Positions 11,317-24,700 of a DNA stretch of 64,000 nucleotides are shown one piece after another. A program made the translations under genes and the position numbers. Each line of letters starts with the position of its first letter. Positions within the stretch are counted from its first letter, which is position 1. The stretch lies in the NCBI RefSeq assembly GCF_029227915.1, contig NC_079877.1:744001-808000 (forward strand), written 5' to 3'. The stretch is from Hydractinia symbiolongicarpus. Its lineage: Eukaryota; Cnidaria; Hydrozoa; Anthoathecata; Hydractiniidae. Below the pieces are notes generated by a model, which saw only the letters and a program-made list of their open reading frames with translations, searched no databases and was not told where the DNA came from.

Positions 11317-13077
11317 TGAGACGCGGAATAAAAGAAGTTTAATCGCCGGCAAACGAAAACCCGCGATTTCCCGTAAATCCCGTGCTTGGCCCGTATAGTC
11401 GAGCATATACAAAGAAAGTACCCTGTGAGTAAACTCATCTCCAGAACGATTTTTTAAATTATCTTTTCACCACTAAAACGCATGAGACATGTAGTTTTCA
11501 AAAATGTTTTCATTTTTGATGAGACGCGGAATAAAAGAAGTTTAATCGCCGGCAAACGAAAAGCTGCGATTTCCCGTAAATCCCGGACTCGGCCCTTATA
11601 GTCAAAAGTATACAAAGAAAGCACCCAGGGAGTAAACTCATTTCCCGAACGATTTTTTAAATTATTTTTTCACCACAAAATGCATGAGACTTGTAGTTTT
11701 CAAAAATGTTTTCATTTTTGATGAGACGCGGAATAAAAGAAGTTTAATCGCCGGCAAACGAAAACCCGCGAATTCCCGTAAATCCCGGACTCGGCCCGTA
11801 TTGTCGAATGTATACAAAGAAAGTACCCTGTGAGTAAACTCATTTCCCGAACGATTTTTTAAATTATTTTTTCACCACTAAAACGCATGAGACTTGTAGT
11901 TTTTAAAAATGTTTTCATTTTTGATGAGACGCTGAATAAAAGAAGTTTAATCGCCGGCAAACGAAAACCCCCGATTTCCCGCAAATCCCGTGCTTGGCCC
12001 GTATAGTCGAGTATATACAAAGAAAGTACCCTGTGAGTAAACTCATTTCCAGAACGATTTTTTAAATTATTTTTTCACCACTAAAACGCATGAGACTTGT
12101 AGTTTTCAAAAATGTCTTCATTTTTGATGAGACGCTGAATAAAAGAAGTTTAATCGCCGGCATACGAAAACCGGCAATTTCCCGTAAATCCCGTGCTTGG
12201 CCCGTATTGTCGAGCATATACAAAGAAAGTACCCTGTGAGTAAACTCATTTCCAGAACGATTTTTTAAATTACCTTTTCACCACTAAAACGAATGAGACT
12301 TGTAGTTTTCAATAATGTTTTAATTTTTGATGAGACGCGGAATAAAAGAAGTTTAATCGCCGGCAAACGAAAACCCGCGATTTCCCGTAAATCCCGTGCT
12401 TGGCCCGTATAGTCGAGCATATACAAAGAAAGTACCCTGTGAGTAAACTCATCTCCAGAACGATTTTTTAAATTATCTTTTCACCACTAAAACGCATGAG
12501 ACATGTAGTTTTCAAAAATGTTTTCATTTTTGATGAGACGCGGAATAAAAGAAGTTTAATCGCCGGCAAACGAAAAGCTGCGATTTCCCGTAAATCCCGG
12601 ACTCGGCCCTTATAGTCAAAAGTATACAAAGAAAGCACCCAGGGAGTAAACTCATTTCCCGAACGATTTTTTAAATTATTTTTTCACCACAAAATGCATG
12701 AGACTTGTAGTTTTCAAAAATGTTTTCATTTTTGATGAGACGCGGAATAAAAGAAGTTTAATCGCCGGCAAACGAAAACCCGCGAATTCCCGTAAATCCC
12801 GGACTCGGCCCGTATTGTCGAATGTATACAAAGAAAGTACCCTGTGAGTAAACTCATTTCCCGAACGATTTTTTAAATTATTTTTTCACCACTAAAACGC
12901 ATGAGACTTGTAGTTTTTAAAAATGTTTTCATTTTTGATGAGACGCTGAATAAAAGAAGTTTAATCGCCGGCAAACGAAAACCCCCGATTTCCCGCAAAT
13001 CCCGTGCTTGGCCCGTATAGTCGAGTATATACAAAGAAAGTACCCTGTGAGTAAACTCATTTCCAGAACGATTTTTT
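11053..13077 (+). repeat. 1,014-bp pentameric HOR, two tandem copies
   Basis: ATGTCTTCATT (11,099 and 12,113) and TTACCTTTTC (11,258 and 12,272) are 1,014 bp apart, five monomers with one carrying the one-base-deleted CACAAAATGC. The rare GGCCCTTATAG and AAAGCTGCGATT also repeat at this offset. The junction is between about 12,045 and 12,071, inside a monomer that begins as class C (GAGTATATAC, TTCCAGAACG) and ends as class A (TTATTTTTTCACC). The block overlaps the 1,218-bp block, so it is a later event than that duplication. Confidence 0.87.
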
Positions 13078-15576
13078 AAATTATCTTTTCACCACTAAAA
13101 CGTATGAGACTTGTAGTTTTCAAAAATGTTTTCATTTTTGATGAGACGCTGAATAAAAGATGTTTAATCACCGGCAAACGAAAAGCCGCGATTTCCCGTA
13201 AATCCCGGACTCGGCCCGTATAGTCAAAAGTATACAAAGAAAGCACCCAGGGAGTAAACTCATTTCCCGAACGATTTTTTAAATTATTTTTTCACCACAA
13301 AATGCATGAGACTTGTAGTTTTCAGGAATGTTTTCATTTTTGATGAGACGCTTAATGAAAGAAGTTTAATCGCCGGCAAACGAAAACCCGCGATTTCCCG
13401 TAAATCCCGGGCTTGGCCCGTATAGTCGAATGTATACAAAGAAAGTACCCTGTGAGTAAACTCATTTCCCGAACGATTTTTTAAATTATTTTTTCACCAC
13501 TAAAACGCATGAGACTTGTAGTTTTCAAAAATATTTCATTTTTGATGAGACGCTTAATGAAAGAAGTTTAATCGCCGGCAAACGAAAACCCGCGATTTCC
13601 CGTAAATCCTGGGCTTGACCCGCATAGTCGAATGTATACAAAGAAAGTACCCTGTGAGTAAACTCATTTCCCGAACGATTTTTTAAATTATTTTTTCACC
13701 ACTAAAACGTATGAGACTTGTAGTTTTCAAAAACGTTTTCATTTTTGATGAGACGCTGTATAAAAAAAGTTCAATCGCCGGCAAACGAAAACCCGCGAAT
13801 TCCCGTAAATCCCGGACTCGGCCCGTATAGTAAAAAGTGTACAAAGGAAATACCCAAGGAGTAAACTCATTTCCCGAACGATTTTTTAAATTATTTTTTC
13901 ACCACTTAAAGGTATGAGAACTGTAGTTTTCAAAAATGTTTTCATTTTTGATGAGACGCTGAATAAAATAAGTTTAATCGCCGGCAAACGAAAACCCGCG
14001 ATTTCCCGTAAATCCCGTGCTTGGCCCGTATAGTCGAGCATATACAAAGAAAGTACCCTGTGAGTAAACTCATCTCCAGAACGATTTTTTAAATTATCTT
14101 TTCACCACTAAAACGCATGAGACATGTAGTTTTCAAAAATGTTTTCATTTTTGATGAGACGCGGAATAACAGAAGTTTAATCGCCGGCAAACGAAAAGCT
14201 GCGATTTCCCGTAAATCCCGGACTCGGCCCGTATAGTCAAAAGTATACAAAGAAAGCACCCAGGGAGTAAACTCATTTCCCGAACGATTTTTTAAATTAT
14301 TTTTTCACCACAAAATGCATGAGACTTGTAGTTTTCAAAAATGTTTTCATTTTTGATGAGACGCGGAATAAAAGAAGTTTAATCGCCGGCAAACGAAAAC
14401 CCGCGAATTCCCGTAAATCCCGGACTCGGCCCGTATTGTCGAATGTATACAAAGAAAGTACCCTGTGAGTAAACTCATTTCCCGAACGATTTTTTAAATT
14501 ATTTTTTCACCACTAAAACGCATGAGACTTGTAGTTTTCAAAAATGTTTTCATTTTTGATGAGACGCTGAATAAAAGAAGTTTAATCGCCGGCAAACGAA
14601 AAACCCCGATTTCCCGCAAATCCCGTGCTTGCCCCGTATAGTCGAGTATATACAAAAAAAGTACCCTGTGAGTAAACTCATTTCCAGAACGATTTTTTAA
14701 AATAATCTTTTCACCACTAAAACGTATGAGACTTGTAGTTTTCAAAAATGTTTTCATTTTTGATGAGACGCTGAATAAAAGATGTTTAATCACCGGCAAA
14801 CGAAAAGCCGCGATTTCCCGTAAATCCCGGACTCGGCCCGTATAGTCAAAAGTATACAAAGAAAGCACCCAGGGAGTAAACTCATTTCCCGAACGATTTT
14901 TTAAATTATTTTTTCACCACAAAATGCATGAGACTTGTAGTTTTCAGGAATGTTTTCATTTTTGATGAGACGCTTAATGAAAGAAGTTTAATCGCCGGCA
15001 AACGAAAACCCGCGATTTCCCGTAAATCCCGGGCTTGGCCCGTATAGTCGAATGTATACAAAGAAAGTACCCTGTGAGTAAACTCATTTCCCGAACGATT
15101 TTTTAAATTATTTTTTCACCACTAAAACGCATGAGACTTGTAGTTTTCAAAAATATTTCATTTTTGATGAGACGCTTAATGAAAGAAGTTTAATCGCCGG
15201 CAAACGAAAACCCGCGATTTCCCGTAAATCCTGGGCTTGACCCGCATAGTCGAATGTATACAAAGAAAGTACCCTGTGAGTAAACTCATTTCCCGAACGA
15301 TTTTTTAAATTATTTTTTCACCACTAAAACGTATGAGACTTGTAGTTTTCAAAAACGTTTTCATTTTTGATGAGACGCTGTATAAAAAAAGTTCAATCGC
15401 CGGCAAACGAAAACCCGCGAATTCCCGTAAATCCCGGACTCGGCCCGTATAGTCAAAAGTGTACAAAGGAAATACCCAAGGAGTAAACTCATTTCCCGAA
15501 CGATTTTTTAAATTATTTTTTCACCACTTAAAGGTATGAGAACTGTAGTTTTCAAGAATTTTTTCATTTTTGATGA
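12330..15576 (+). repeat. 1,622-bp octameric HOR, two tandem copies
   Basis: AATATTTCATT (13,531 and 15,153), ATCCTGGGCTTGACC (13,610 and 15,232) and TGTTTAATCACC (13,161 and 14,783) are all 1,622 bp apart, eight monomers less two deleted bases. The junction falls between about 13,931 and 14,010, next to the odd GAATAAAATAAG. The left unit begins inside the second copy of the 1,014-bp block. This makes it the latest of three overlapping duplications at 8.9-15.6 kb. Confidence 0.85.
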
Positions 15577-18500
15577 GACGCTGAATAAAAGAAGTTTAAT
15601 CGCCGGCAAACGAAAACCCGCGATTTCCCCTAAATCCCGGACTCGGCCCGTATAGTCAAAAGTATACAAAGAAAATACCCAGGGAGTAAACTCATTTCCC
15701 GAACGATTTTTTAAATTATTTTTTCACCACTAAAACGTATGAGACTTGTAGTTTTCAAAAATGTTTTCATTTTTGATGAGGCGCTGAATAAAAGAAGTTT
15801 AATCGCCGGCATACGAAAACCGGCAATTTCCCGTAAATCCCGTGCTTGGCCCGTATAGTCGAGCATATACAAAGAAAGTACCCTGTGAGTAAACTTACAT
15901 CCAGAACGAGTTTTTAAATTACCTTTTCACCACTAAAACGAATGAGACATGTAGTTTTCAATAATGTTTTTATTTTTGATGAGACGCTGAATAAAAGAAG
16001 TTTAATCGCCGGCAAACGAAAACCCGCGATTTCCCGTAAATCCCGTGCTTGGCCCGTATAGTCGAGCATATACAAAGAAAGTACCCTGTGAGTAAACTCA
16101 TTTCCAGAACGATTTTTTAAATTATCTTCTCACCACTAAAACGCATGAGACATGTAGTTTTCAAAAATGTTTTCATTTTTGATGAGACGCGGAATAAAAG
16201 AAGTTTAATCGCCGGCAAACGAAAACCCGCGAATTCACGTAAATCCCGGACTCGGCCCGTATAGTCGAATGTATACAAAGAAAGTACCCTGTGAGTAAAC
16301 TCATTTCCCGAACGATTTTTTAAATTATTTTTTCACCACTAAAACGCATGAGACTTGTAGTTTTCAAAAATGTTTTCATTTTTGATGAGACGCTGAATAA
16401 AAGAAGTTTAATCGCCGGCAAACGAAAACCCCCGATTTCGCGCAAATCCCGTGCTTGGCCCGTATAGTCGAGTATATACAAAGAAAGTACCCTGTGAGTA
16501 AACTCATTTCCAGAACGATTTTTTAAATTATCTTTTCACCACTAAAACGTATGAGACTTGTAGTTTTCAAAAATGTTTTCATTTTTGATGAGACGCTGAA
16601 TAAAAGATGTTTAATCACCGGCAAACGAAAAGCCGCGATTTCCCGTAAATCCCGGACTCGGCCCGTATAGTCAAAAGTATACAAAGAAAGTACCCAGGGA
16701 GTAAACTCATTTCCCGAACGATATTTTAAATTATTTTTTCACCACAAAACGCATGAGACTTGTAGTTTTCAGGAATGTTTTCATTTTTGATGAGACGCTT
16801 AATGAAAGAAGTTTAATTGCCGGCAAACGAAAACCCGCGATTTCCCGTAAATCCCGGGCTTGGCCCGTATAGTCGAATGTGTACAAAGAAAGTACCCTGT
16901 GAGTAAACTCATTTCCCGAACGATTTTTTAAATTATTTTTTCACCACTAAAACGTATGAGACTTGTAGTTTTCAAAAATGTTTTCATTTTTGATGAGACG
17001 GTGAATAAAAGAAGTTTAATCGCCGGCAAACGAAAACCCGCGATTTCCCGTAAATCCTGTGCTTGGCCCGTATAGTCGAGTATATACAAAGAAAGTACCC
17101 TGTGAGTAAATTCATTTCCAGAACGATTTTTTAAATTATCTTTTCACCACTAACACGCATGAGACTTGTAGTTTTCAAAAATGTTTTCATTTTTGATGAG
17201 ATGCTGAATAAAAGAAGTTTATTCGCCAGCAAACGAAAACCCGCGAATTCTCGTAAATCCCGGACTCGGCCCGTATAGTCAAAAGCATTAAAAAGAAAAT
17301 ACCCTGTGAGTAAACTCATTTCTCAAACGATTTTTTAAATTATTTTTTCACCACTAAAACGCATGAGACTTGTAGTTTTCAAAAATGTTTTCATTTTTGA
17401 TGAGACGCTGAATAAAAGAAGTTTAATCGCCGTCAAACGAAAACCCGCGATTTCCCGTAAATCCCGTGCTTGGCTCGTATAGTCGAGTATATACAAAGAA
17501 ACTACCCTGTGAGTAAACTCCTTTCCAGAACGATTTTTTGTATTATCTTTTCACCACTAAAACGCATGAGACTTGTAGTTTTCAAAAATGTTTTCATTTT
17601 TGAGGAGACGCGGAATAAAAGAAGTTTAATCGCCGCTAAACGAAAACCCGCGATTTCCCGTAAATCCCGGACTCGGCCCGTATAGTCAAAAGTATACAAA
17701 GAAAATACCCAGGGAGTAAACTCATTTCCCGAACGATTTTTTAAATTATTTTTTCACCACTAAAACGTATGAGACTTGTAGTTTTCAAAAATGTTTTCAT
17801 TTTTGATGAGGCGCTGAATAAAAGAAGTTTAATCGCCGGCATACGAAAACCGGCAATTTCCCGTAAATCCCGGTCTTGGCCCGTATAGTCGAGCATATAC
17901 AAAGAAAGTACCCTGTGAGTAAACTCATTTCCAGAACGATTTTTTAAATTACCTTTTCACCACTAAAACGCATGAGACTTGTAGTTTTCAATAATGTTTT
18001 TATTTTTGATGAGACGCTGAATAAAAGAAGTTTAATCGCGGGCAAACGAAAACCCGCGATTTCCCGTAAATCCCGTGCTTGGCCCGTATAGTCGAGCATA
18101 TACAAAGAAAGTACCCTGTGAGTAAACTCATTTCCAGAACGATTTTTTAAATTATCTTTTCACCACTAAAACGCATGAGACTTGTAGTTTTCAAAAATGT
18201 TTTCATTTTTGATGAGACACGGAATAAAAGAAGTTTAATCGCCGGCAAACGAAAACCCGCGAATTCCTGTAAATCCCGGACTCGGCCCGTATAGTCGAAT
18301 GTATACAAAGAAAGTACCCTGTGAGTAAACTCATTTCCCGAACGATTTTTTAAATTATTTTTTCACCACTAAAACGCATGAGACTTGTAGTTTTCAAAAA
18401 TGTTTTCATTTTTGATGAGACGCTGAATAAAAGAAGTTTAATCGCCGGCAAACGAAAACCCGCGATTTCCTGCAAATCCCGTGCTTGGCCCGTATAGTCG

Positions 18501-19437
18501 AGTATATACAAAGAAAGTACCCTGTGAGTAAACTCATTTTCAGAACGATTTTTTAAATTATCTTTTCACCACTAAAACGTATGAGACTTGTAGTTTTCAA
18601 AAATGTTTTCATTTTTGATGAGACGCTGAATAAAAGAAGTTTAATCGCCGGCAAACGAAAACCCGCGATTTCCCGTAAATCCCGGACTCGGCCCGTATAG
18701 TCTAAAGTATACAAAAAAGTACCCTGCGAGTAAACTCATTTCCAGAACGATTTTTTAAATTATCTTTTCACCACTAAAACGCACGAGACTTGTAGTTTTC
18801 AAAAATGTTTTCATTTTTGATGTGACGCTGAATAAAAGAAGTTTAATCGCCGCCAAACGAAAACCCGCGAATTCCTGTAAATCCCGGACTCGGTCCGTAT
18901 AGTCAAAAGTATACAAAGAAAATATCCAGGGAGTAAACTCATTTCCAGAACGATTTTTTAAATTATCTTTTCACCACTAAAACGCATGAGACTTGTAGTT
19001 TTCAAAAATGTTTTCATTTTTGATGAGACGTTGAATAAAAGATGTTTAATCACCGGCAAACGAAAAGCCGCGATTTCCCGTAGATCCCGGACTCGGCCCG
19101 TATAGTCAAAAGTATACAAAGAAAGTACCCAGGGAGTAAACTCATTTCCCGAACGATTTTTTAAATTATTTTTTCACCACTAAAACGCATGAGACTTGTA
19201 GTTTTCAGGAATGTTTTCATTTTTGATGAGACGCTTAATGAAAGAAGTTTAATCGCCGGCAAACGAAAACCCGCGAATTCCCGTAAATCCCGGGCTTGGC
19301 CCGTATAGTCGAATGTATACAAAGAAAGTACCCTGTGAGTAAACTCATTTCCCGAACGATTTTTTAAATTATTTTTTCACCACTAAAACGTATGAGACTT
19401 GTAGTTTTCAAAAATGTTTTCATTTTTGATGAGACGC
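15577..19437 (+). repeat. Mixed monomers, including divergent copies at 16.9-17.7 kb
   Basis: This is a run of A, B and C monomers with no exact tandem multiple that I could confirm. At about 17,170-17,700 several copies hold rare changes: GATGAGATGCTG, TTTATTCGCCAGC, AAAGCATTAAAAAGAAAATACC, CTCCTTTCCAGAACGATT with TTGTATTATC, GAGGAGACGCGG and CGCCGCTAAACG. High private divergence next to nearly identical HORs is what one expects of an older stretch that escaped homogenisation. Confidence 0.7.
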
Positions 19438-21785
19438 TGTATAAAAAAAGTTCAATCGCCGGCAAACGAAAACCCGCGATTTCCCGTAAATCCCGGGCTT
19501 GGCCCGTATAGTCGAATGTATACAAAGAAAGTACCCTGTGAGTAAATTCATTTCCCGAACGATTTTTTAAATTATTTTTTCACCACTAAAACGTATGAGA
19601 CTTGTAGTTTTCAAAAATGTTTTCATTTTTGATGAGACGCTGTATAAAAAAAAGTTCAATCGCCGGCAAACGAAAACCCGCGAATTCCCGTAAATCCCGG
19701 ACTCGGCCCGTATAGTCAAAAGTATACAAAGGAAATACCCAAGGAGTAAACTCATTTCCCGAACGATTTTTTAAATTATTTTTTCACCACTTAAACGTAT
19801 GAGAACTGTAGTTTTCAAGAATGTTTTCATTTTTGATGAGACGCTGAATAAAAGAAGTTTAATCGCCGGCAAACGAAAACCCGCCATTTCCCCTAAATCC
19901 CGGACTCGGCCCGTATAGTCAAAAGTCTACAAAGAAAATACCCAGGGAGTAAACTCATTTCCCGAACGATTTTTTAAATTATTTTTTCACCACTAAAACG
20001 TATGAGACTTGTAGTTTTCAAAAATGTTTTCATTTTTGATGAGGCGCTGAATAAAAGAAGTTTAATCGCCGGCATACGAAAACCGGCAATTTCCCGTAAA
20101 TCCCGTGCTTGGCCCGTATAGTCGAGCATATACAAAGAAAGTACCCTCTGAGTAAACTCATTTCCAGAACGATTTTTTAAATTACCTTTTCACCACTAAA
20201 ACGAATGAGACATGTAGTTTTCAATAATGTTTTTATTTTTGATGAGACGCTGAATAAAAGAAGTTTAATCGCCGGCAAACGAAAACCCGCGATTTCCCGT
20301 AAATCCCGTGCTTGGCCCGTATAGTCGAGCATATACAAAGAAAGTACCCTGTGAGTAAACTCATTTCCAGAACGATTTTTTAAATTATCTTTTCACCACT
20401 AAAACGCATGAGACTTGTAGTTTTCAAAAATGTTTTCATTTTTGATGAGACACGGAATAAAAGAAGTTTAATCGCCGGCAAACGAAAACCCGCGAATTCC
20501 CGTAAATCCCGGACTCGGCCCGTATAGTCGAATGTATACAAAGAAAGTACCCTGTGAGTAAACTCATTTCCAGAACGATTTTTTAAATTATCTTTTCACC
20601 ACTAAAACGCATGAGACTTGTAGTTTTCAAAAATTTTTTCATTTTTGATGAGACGCTGTATAAAAAAAGTTCAATCGCCGGCAAACGAAAACCCGCGATT
20701 TCCCGTAAATCCCGGGCTTGGCCCGTATAGTCGAATGTATACAAAGAAAGTACCCTGTGAGTAAATTCATTTCCCGAACGATTTTTTAAATTATTTTTTC
20801 ACCACTAAAACGTATGAGACTTGTAGTTTTCAAAAATGTTTTCATTTTTGATGAGACGCTGTATAAAAAAAAGTTCAATCGCCGGCAAACGAAAACCCGC
20901 GAATTCCCGTAAATCCCGGACTCGGCCCGTATAGTCAAAAGTATACAAAGGAAATACCCAAGGAGTAAACTCATTTCCCGAACGATTTTTTAAATTATTT
21001 TTTCACCACTTAAACGTATGAGAACTGTAGTTTTCAAGAATGTTTTCATTTTTGATGAGACGCTGAATAAAAGAAGTTTAATCGCCGGCAAACGAAAACC
21101 CGCGATTTCCCCTAAATCCCGGACTCGGCCCGTATAGTCAAAAGTCTACAAAGAAAATACCCAGGGAGTAAACTCATTTCCCGAACGATTTTTTAAATTA
21201 TTTTTTCACCACCAAAACGTATGAGACTTGTAGTTTTCAAAAATGTTTTCATTTTTGATGAGGCGCTGAATAAAAGAAGCTTAATCGCCGGCATACGAAA
21301 ACCGGCAATTTCCCGTAAATCCCGTGCTTGGCCCGTATAGTCGAGCATATACAAAGAAAGTACCCTCTGAGTAAACTCATTTCCAGAACGATTTTTTAAA
21401 TTACCTTTTCACCACTAAAACGAATGAGACATGTAGTTTTCAATAATGTTTTTATTTTTGATGAGACGCTGAATAAAAGAAGTTTAATCGCCGGCAAACG
21501 AAAACCCGCGATTTCCCGTAAATCCCGTGCTTGGCCCGTATAGTCGAGCATATACAAAGAAAGTACCCTGTGAGTAAACTCATTTCCAGAACGATTTTTT
21601 AAATTATCTTTTCACCACTAAAACGCATGAGACTTGTAGTTTTCAAAAATGTTTTCATTTTTGATGAGACACGGAATAAAAGAAGTTTAATCGCCGGCAA
21701 ACGAAAACCCGCGAATTCCCGTAAATCCCGGACTCGGCCCGTATAGTCGAATGTATACAAAGAAAGTACCCTGTGAGTAAACTCA
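19438..21785 (+). repeat. 1,219-bp hexameric HOR, two copies (second incomplete)
   Basis: The run CTGTATAAAAAAAAG with an extra A, GTAAATTCATTTCC and the B' monomer recur 1,219 bp apart (minus-strand frame ends at 19,567 and 20,786), six monomers plus one inserted base. The junction is near 20,637-20,657, where ATTTTTTCATTTTTG meets CTGTATAAAAAAAG. Homology on the right stops near 21,785, where the second copy reads TTTCCCGAACG and the first TTTCCAGAACG. Confidence 0.82.
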
Positions 21786-24700
21786 TTTCCCGAACGATTT
21801 TTTAAATTATTTTTTCACCACTAAAACGCATGAGACTTGTAGTTTTCAAAAATGTTTTCATTTCTGATGAGACGCTGAATAAAAGAAGTTTAATCGCCGG
21901 CAAACGAAAACCCCCGATTTCCCGCAAATCCCGTGCTTGGCCCGTATAGTCGAGTATATACAAAGAAAGTACCCTGTGAGTAAACTCATTTCCAGAACGA
22001 TTTTTTAAATTATCTTTTCACCACTAAAACGTATGAGACTTGTAGTTTTCAAAAATGTTTTCATTTTTGATGAGACGCTGAATAAAAGAAGTTTAATCGC
22101 CGGCAAACGAAAACCCGCGATTTCCCGTAAATCCCGTGCTTGGCCCGTATAGTCGAGCATATACAAAGAAAGTACCCTGTGAGTAAACTCATTTCCAGAA
22201 TGATTTTTTAAATTATCTTTTCACCACTAAAACGCATGAGACTTGTAGTTTTCAAAAATGTTTTCATTTTTGATGAGACACGGAATAAAAGAAGTTTAAT
22301 CGCCGGCAAACGAAAACCCGCGAATTCCCGTAAATCCCGGACTCCGCCCGTATAGTCGAATGTATACAAAGAAAGTACCCTGTGAGTGATCTCATTTCCC
22401 GAACGATTTTTTAAATTATTTTTTCACCACTAAAACGCATGAGACTTGTAGTTTTCAAAAATGTTTTCATTTTTGATGAGACGCTGAATAAAAGAAGTTT
22501 AATCGCCGGCAAACGAAAACCCGCGATTTTCCGCAAATCCCGTGCTTGGCCCGTATAGTCGAGTATATACAAAGAAAGTACCCTGTGAGTAAACTCATTT
22601 CCAGAACTATTTTTTAAATTATCTTTTCACCACTAAAACGTATGAGACTTGTAGTTTTCAAAAATGTTTTCATTTTTGATGAGACGCTGAATAAAAGAAG
22701 TTTAATCGCCGGCAAACGAAAACCCGCGATTTCCCGTAAATCCCGGACTCGGCCCGTATAGTCAAAAGTATACAAAAAAGTACCCTGCCAGTAAACTCAT
22801 TTCCAGAACGATTTTTTAAATTATCTTTTCACCACTACAACGCACGAGACTTGTAGTTTTCAAAAATGTTTTCATTTTTGATGAGACGCTGAATAGAAGA
22901 AGTTTAATCGCCGGCAAACGAAAACCCGCGAATTCCTGTAAATCCCGGACTCGGTCCGTATAGTCAAAAGTATACAAAGAAAATATCCAGGGAGTAAACT
23001 CATTTCCAAAACGATTTTTTAAATTATCTTTTCACCACTAAAACGCATGAGACTTGTAGTTTTCAAAAATGTTTTCATTTTTGATGAGACGCTGTATAAA
23101 AAAAGTTCAATCGCCGGCAAACGAAAACCCGCGATTTCCCGTAAATCCCGGGCTTGGCCCGTATAGTCGAATGTATACAAAGAAAGTACCCTGTGAGTAA
23201 ATTTATTTCCCGAACGATTTTTTAAATTATTTTTTCACCACTAAAACGTATGAGACTTGTAGTTTTCAAAAATGTTTTCATTTTTGATGAGACGCTGTAT
23301 AAAAAAAAGTTCAATCGCCGGCAAACGAAAACCCGCGAATTCCCGTAAATCCCGGACTCGGCCCGTATAGTCAAAAGTATACAAAGGAAATACCCAAGGA
23401 GTAAACTCATTTCCCGAACGATTTTTTAAATTATTTTTTCACCACTTAAACGTATGAGAACTGTAGTTTTCAAGAATGTTTTCATTTTTGATGAGACGCT
23501 GAATAAAAGAAGTTTAATCGCCGGCAAACGAAAACCCGCGATTTCCCCTAAATCCCGGACTCGGCCCGTATAGTCAAAAGTCTACAAAGAAAATACCCAG
23601 GGAGTAAACTCATTTCCCGAACGATTTTTTAAATTATTTTTTCACCACTAAAACGTATGAGACTTGTAGTTTTCAAAAATGTTTTCATTTTTGATGAGGC
23701 GCTGAATAAAAGAAGCTTAATCGCCGGCATACGAAAACCGGCAATTTCATGTAAATCCCGTGCTTGGCCCGTATAGTCGAGCATATACAAAGAAAGTACC
23801 CTCTGAGTAAACTCATTTCCAGAACGATTTTTTAAATTACCTTTTCACCACTAAAACGAATGAGACATGTAGTTTTCAATAATGTTTTTATTTTTGATGA
23901 GACGCTGAATAAAAGAAGTTTAATCGCCGGCAAACGAAAACCCGCGATTTCCCGTAAATCCCGTGCTTGGCCCGTATAGTCGAGCATATACAAAGAATGT
24001 ACCCTGTGAGTAAACGCATTTCCAGAACGATTTTTTAAATTATCTTTTCACCACTAAAACGCATGAGACTTGTAGTTTTCAAAAATGTTTTCATTTTTGA
24101 TGAGACACGGAATAAAAGAAGTTTAATCGCCGGCAAACGAAAACCCGCGAATTCCCGTAAATCCCGGACTCGGCCCGTATAGTCGAATGTATACAAAGAA
24201 AGTACCCTGTGAGTAAACTCATTTCCCGAACGATTTTTTAAATTATTTTTTCACCACTAAAACGCATTAGACTTGTAGTTTTCAAAAATGTTTTCATTTC
24301 TGATGAGACGCTGAATAAAAGAAGTTTAATCGCCGGCAAACGAAAACCCCCGATTTCCCGCAAATCCCGTGCTTGGCCCGTATAGTCGAGTATATACAAA
24401 GAAAGTACCCTGTGAGTAAACTCATTTCCAGAACGATTTTTTAAATTATCTTTTCACCACTAAAACGTATGAGACTTGTAGTTTTCAAAAATGTTTTCAT
24501 TTTTGATGAGACGCTGAATAAAAGAAGTTTAATCGCCGGCAAACGAAAACCCGCGATTTCCCGTAAATCCCGTGCTTGGCCCGTATAGTCGAGCATATAC
24601 AAAGAAAGTACCCTGTGAGTAAACTCATTTCCAGAATGATTTTTTAAATTATCTTTTCACCACTAAAACGCATGAGACTTGTAGTTTTCAAAAATGTTTT

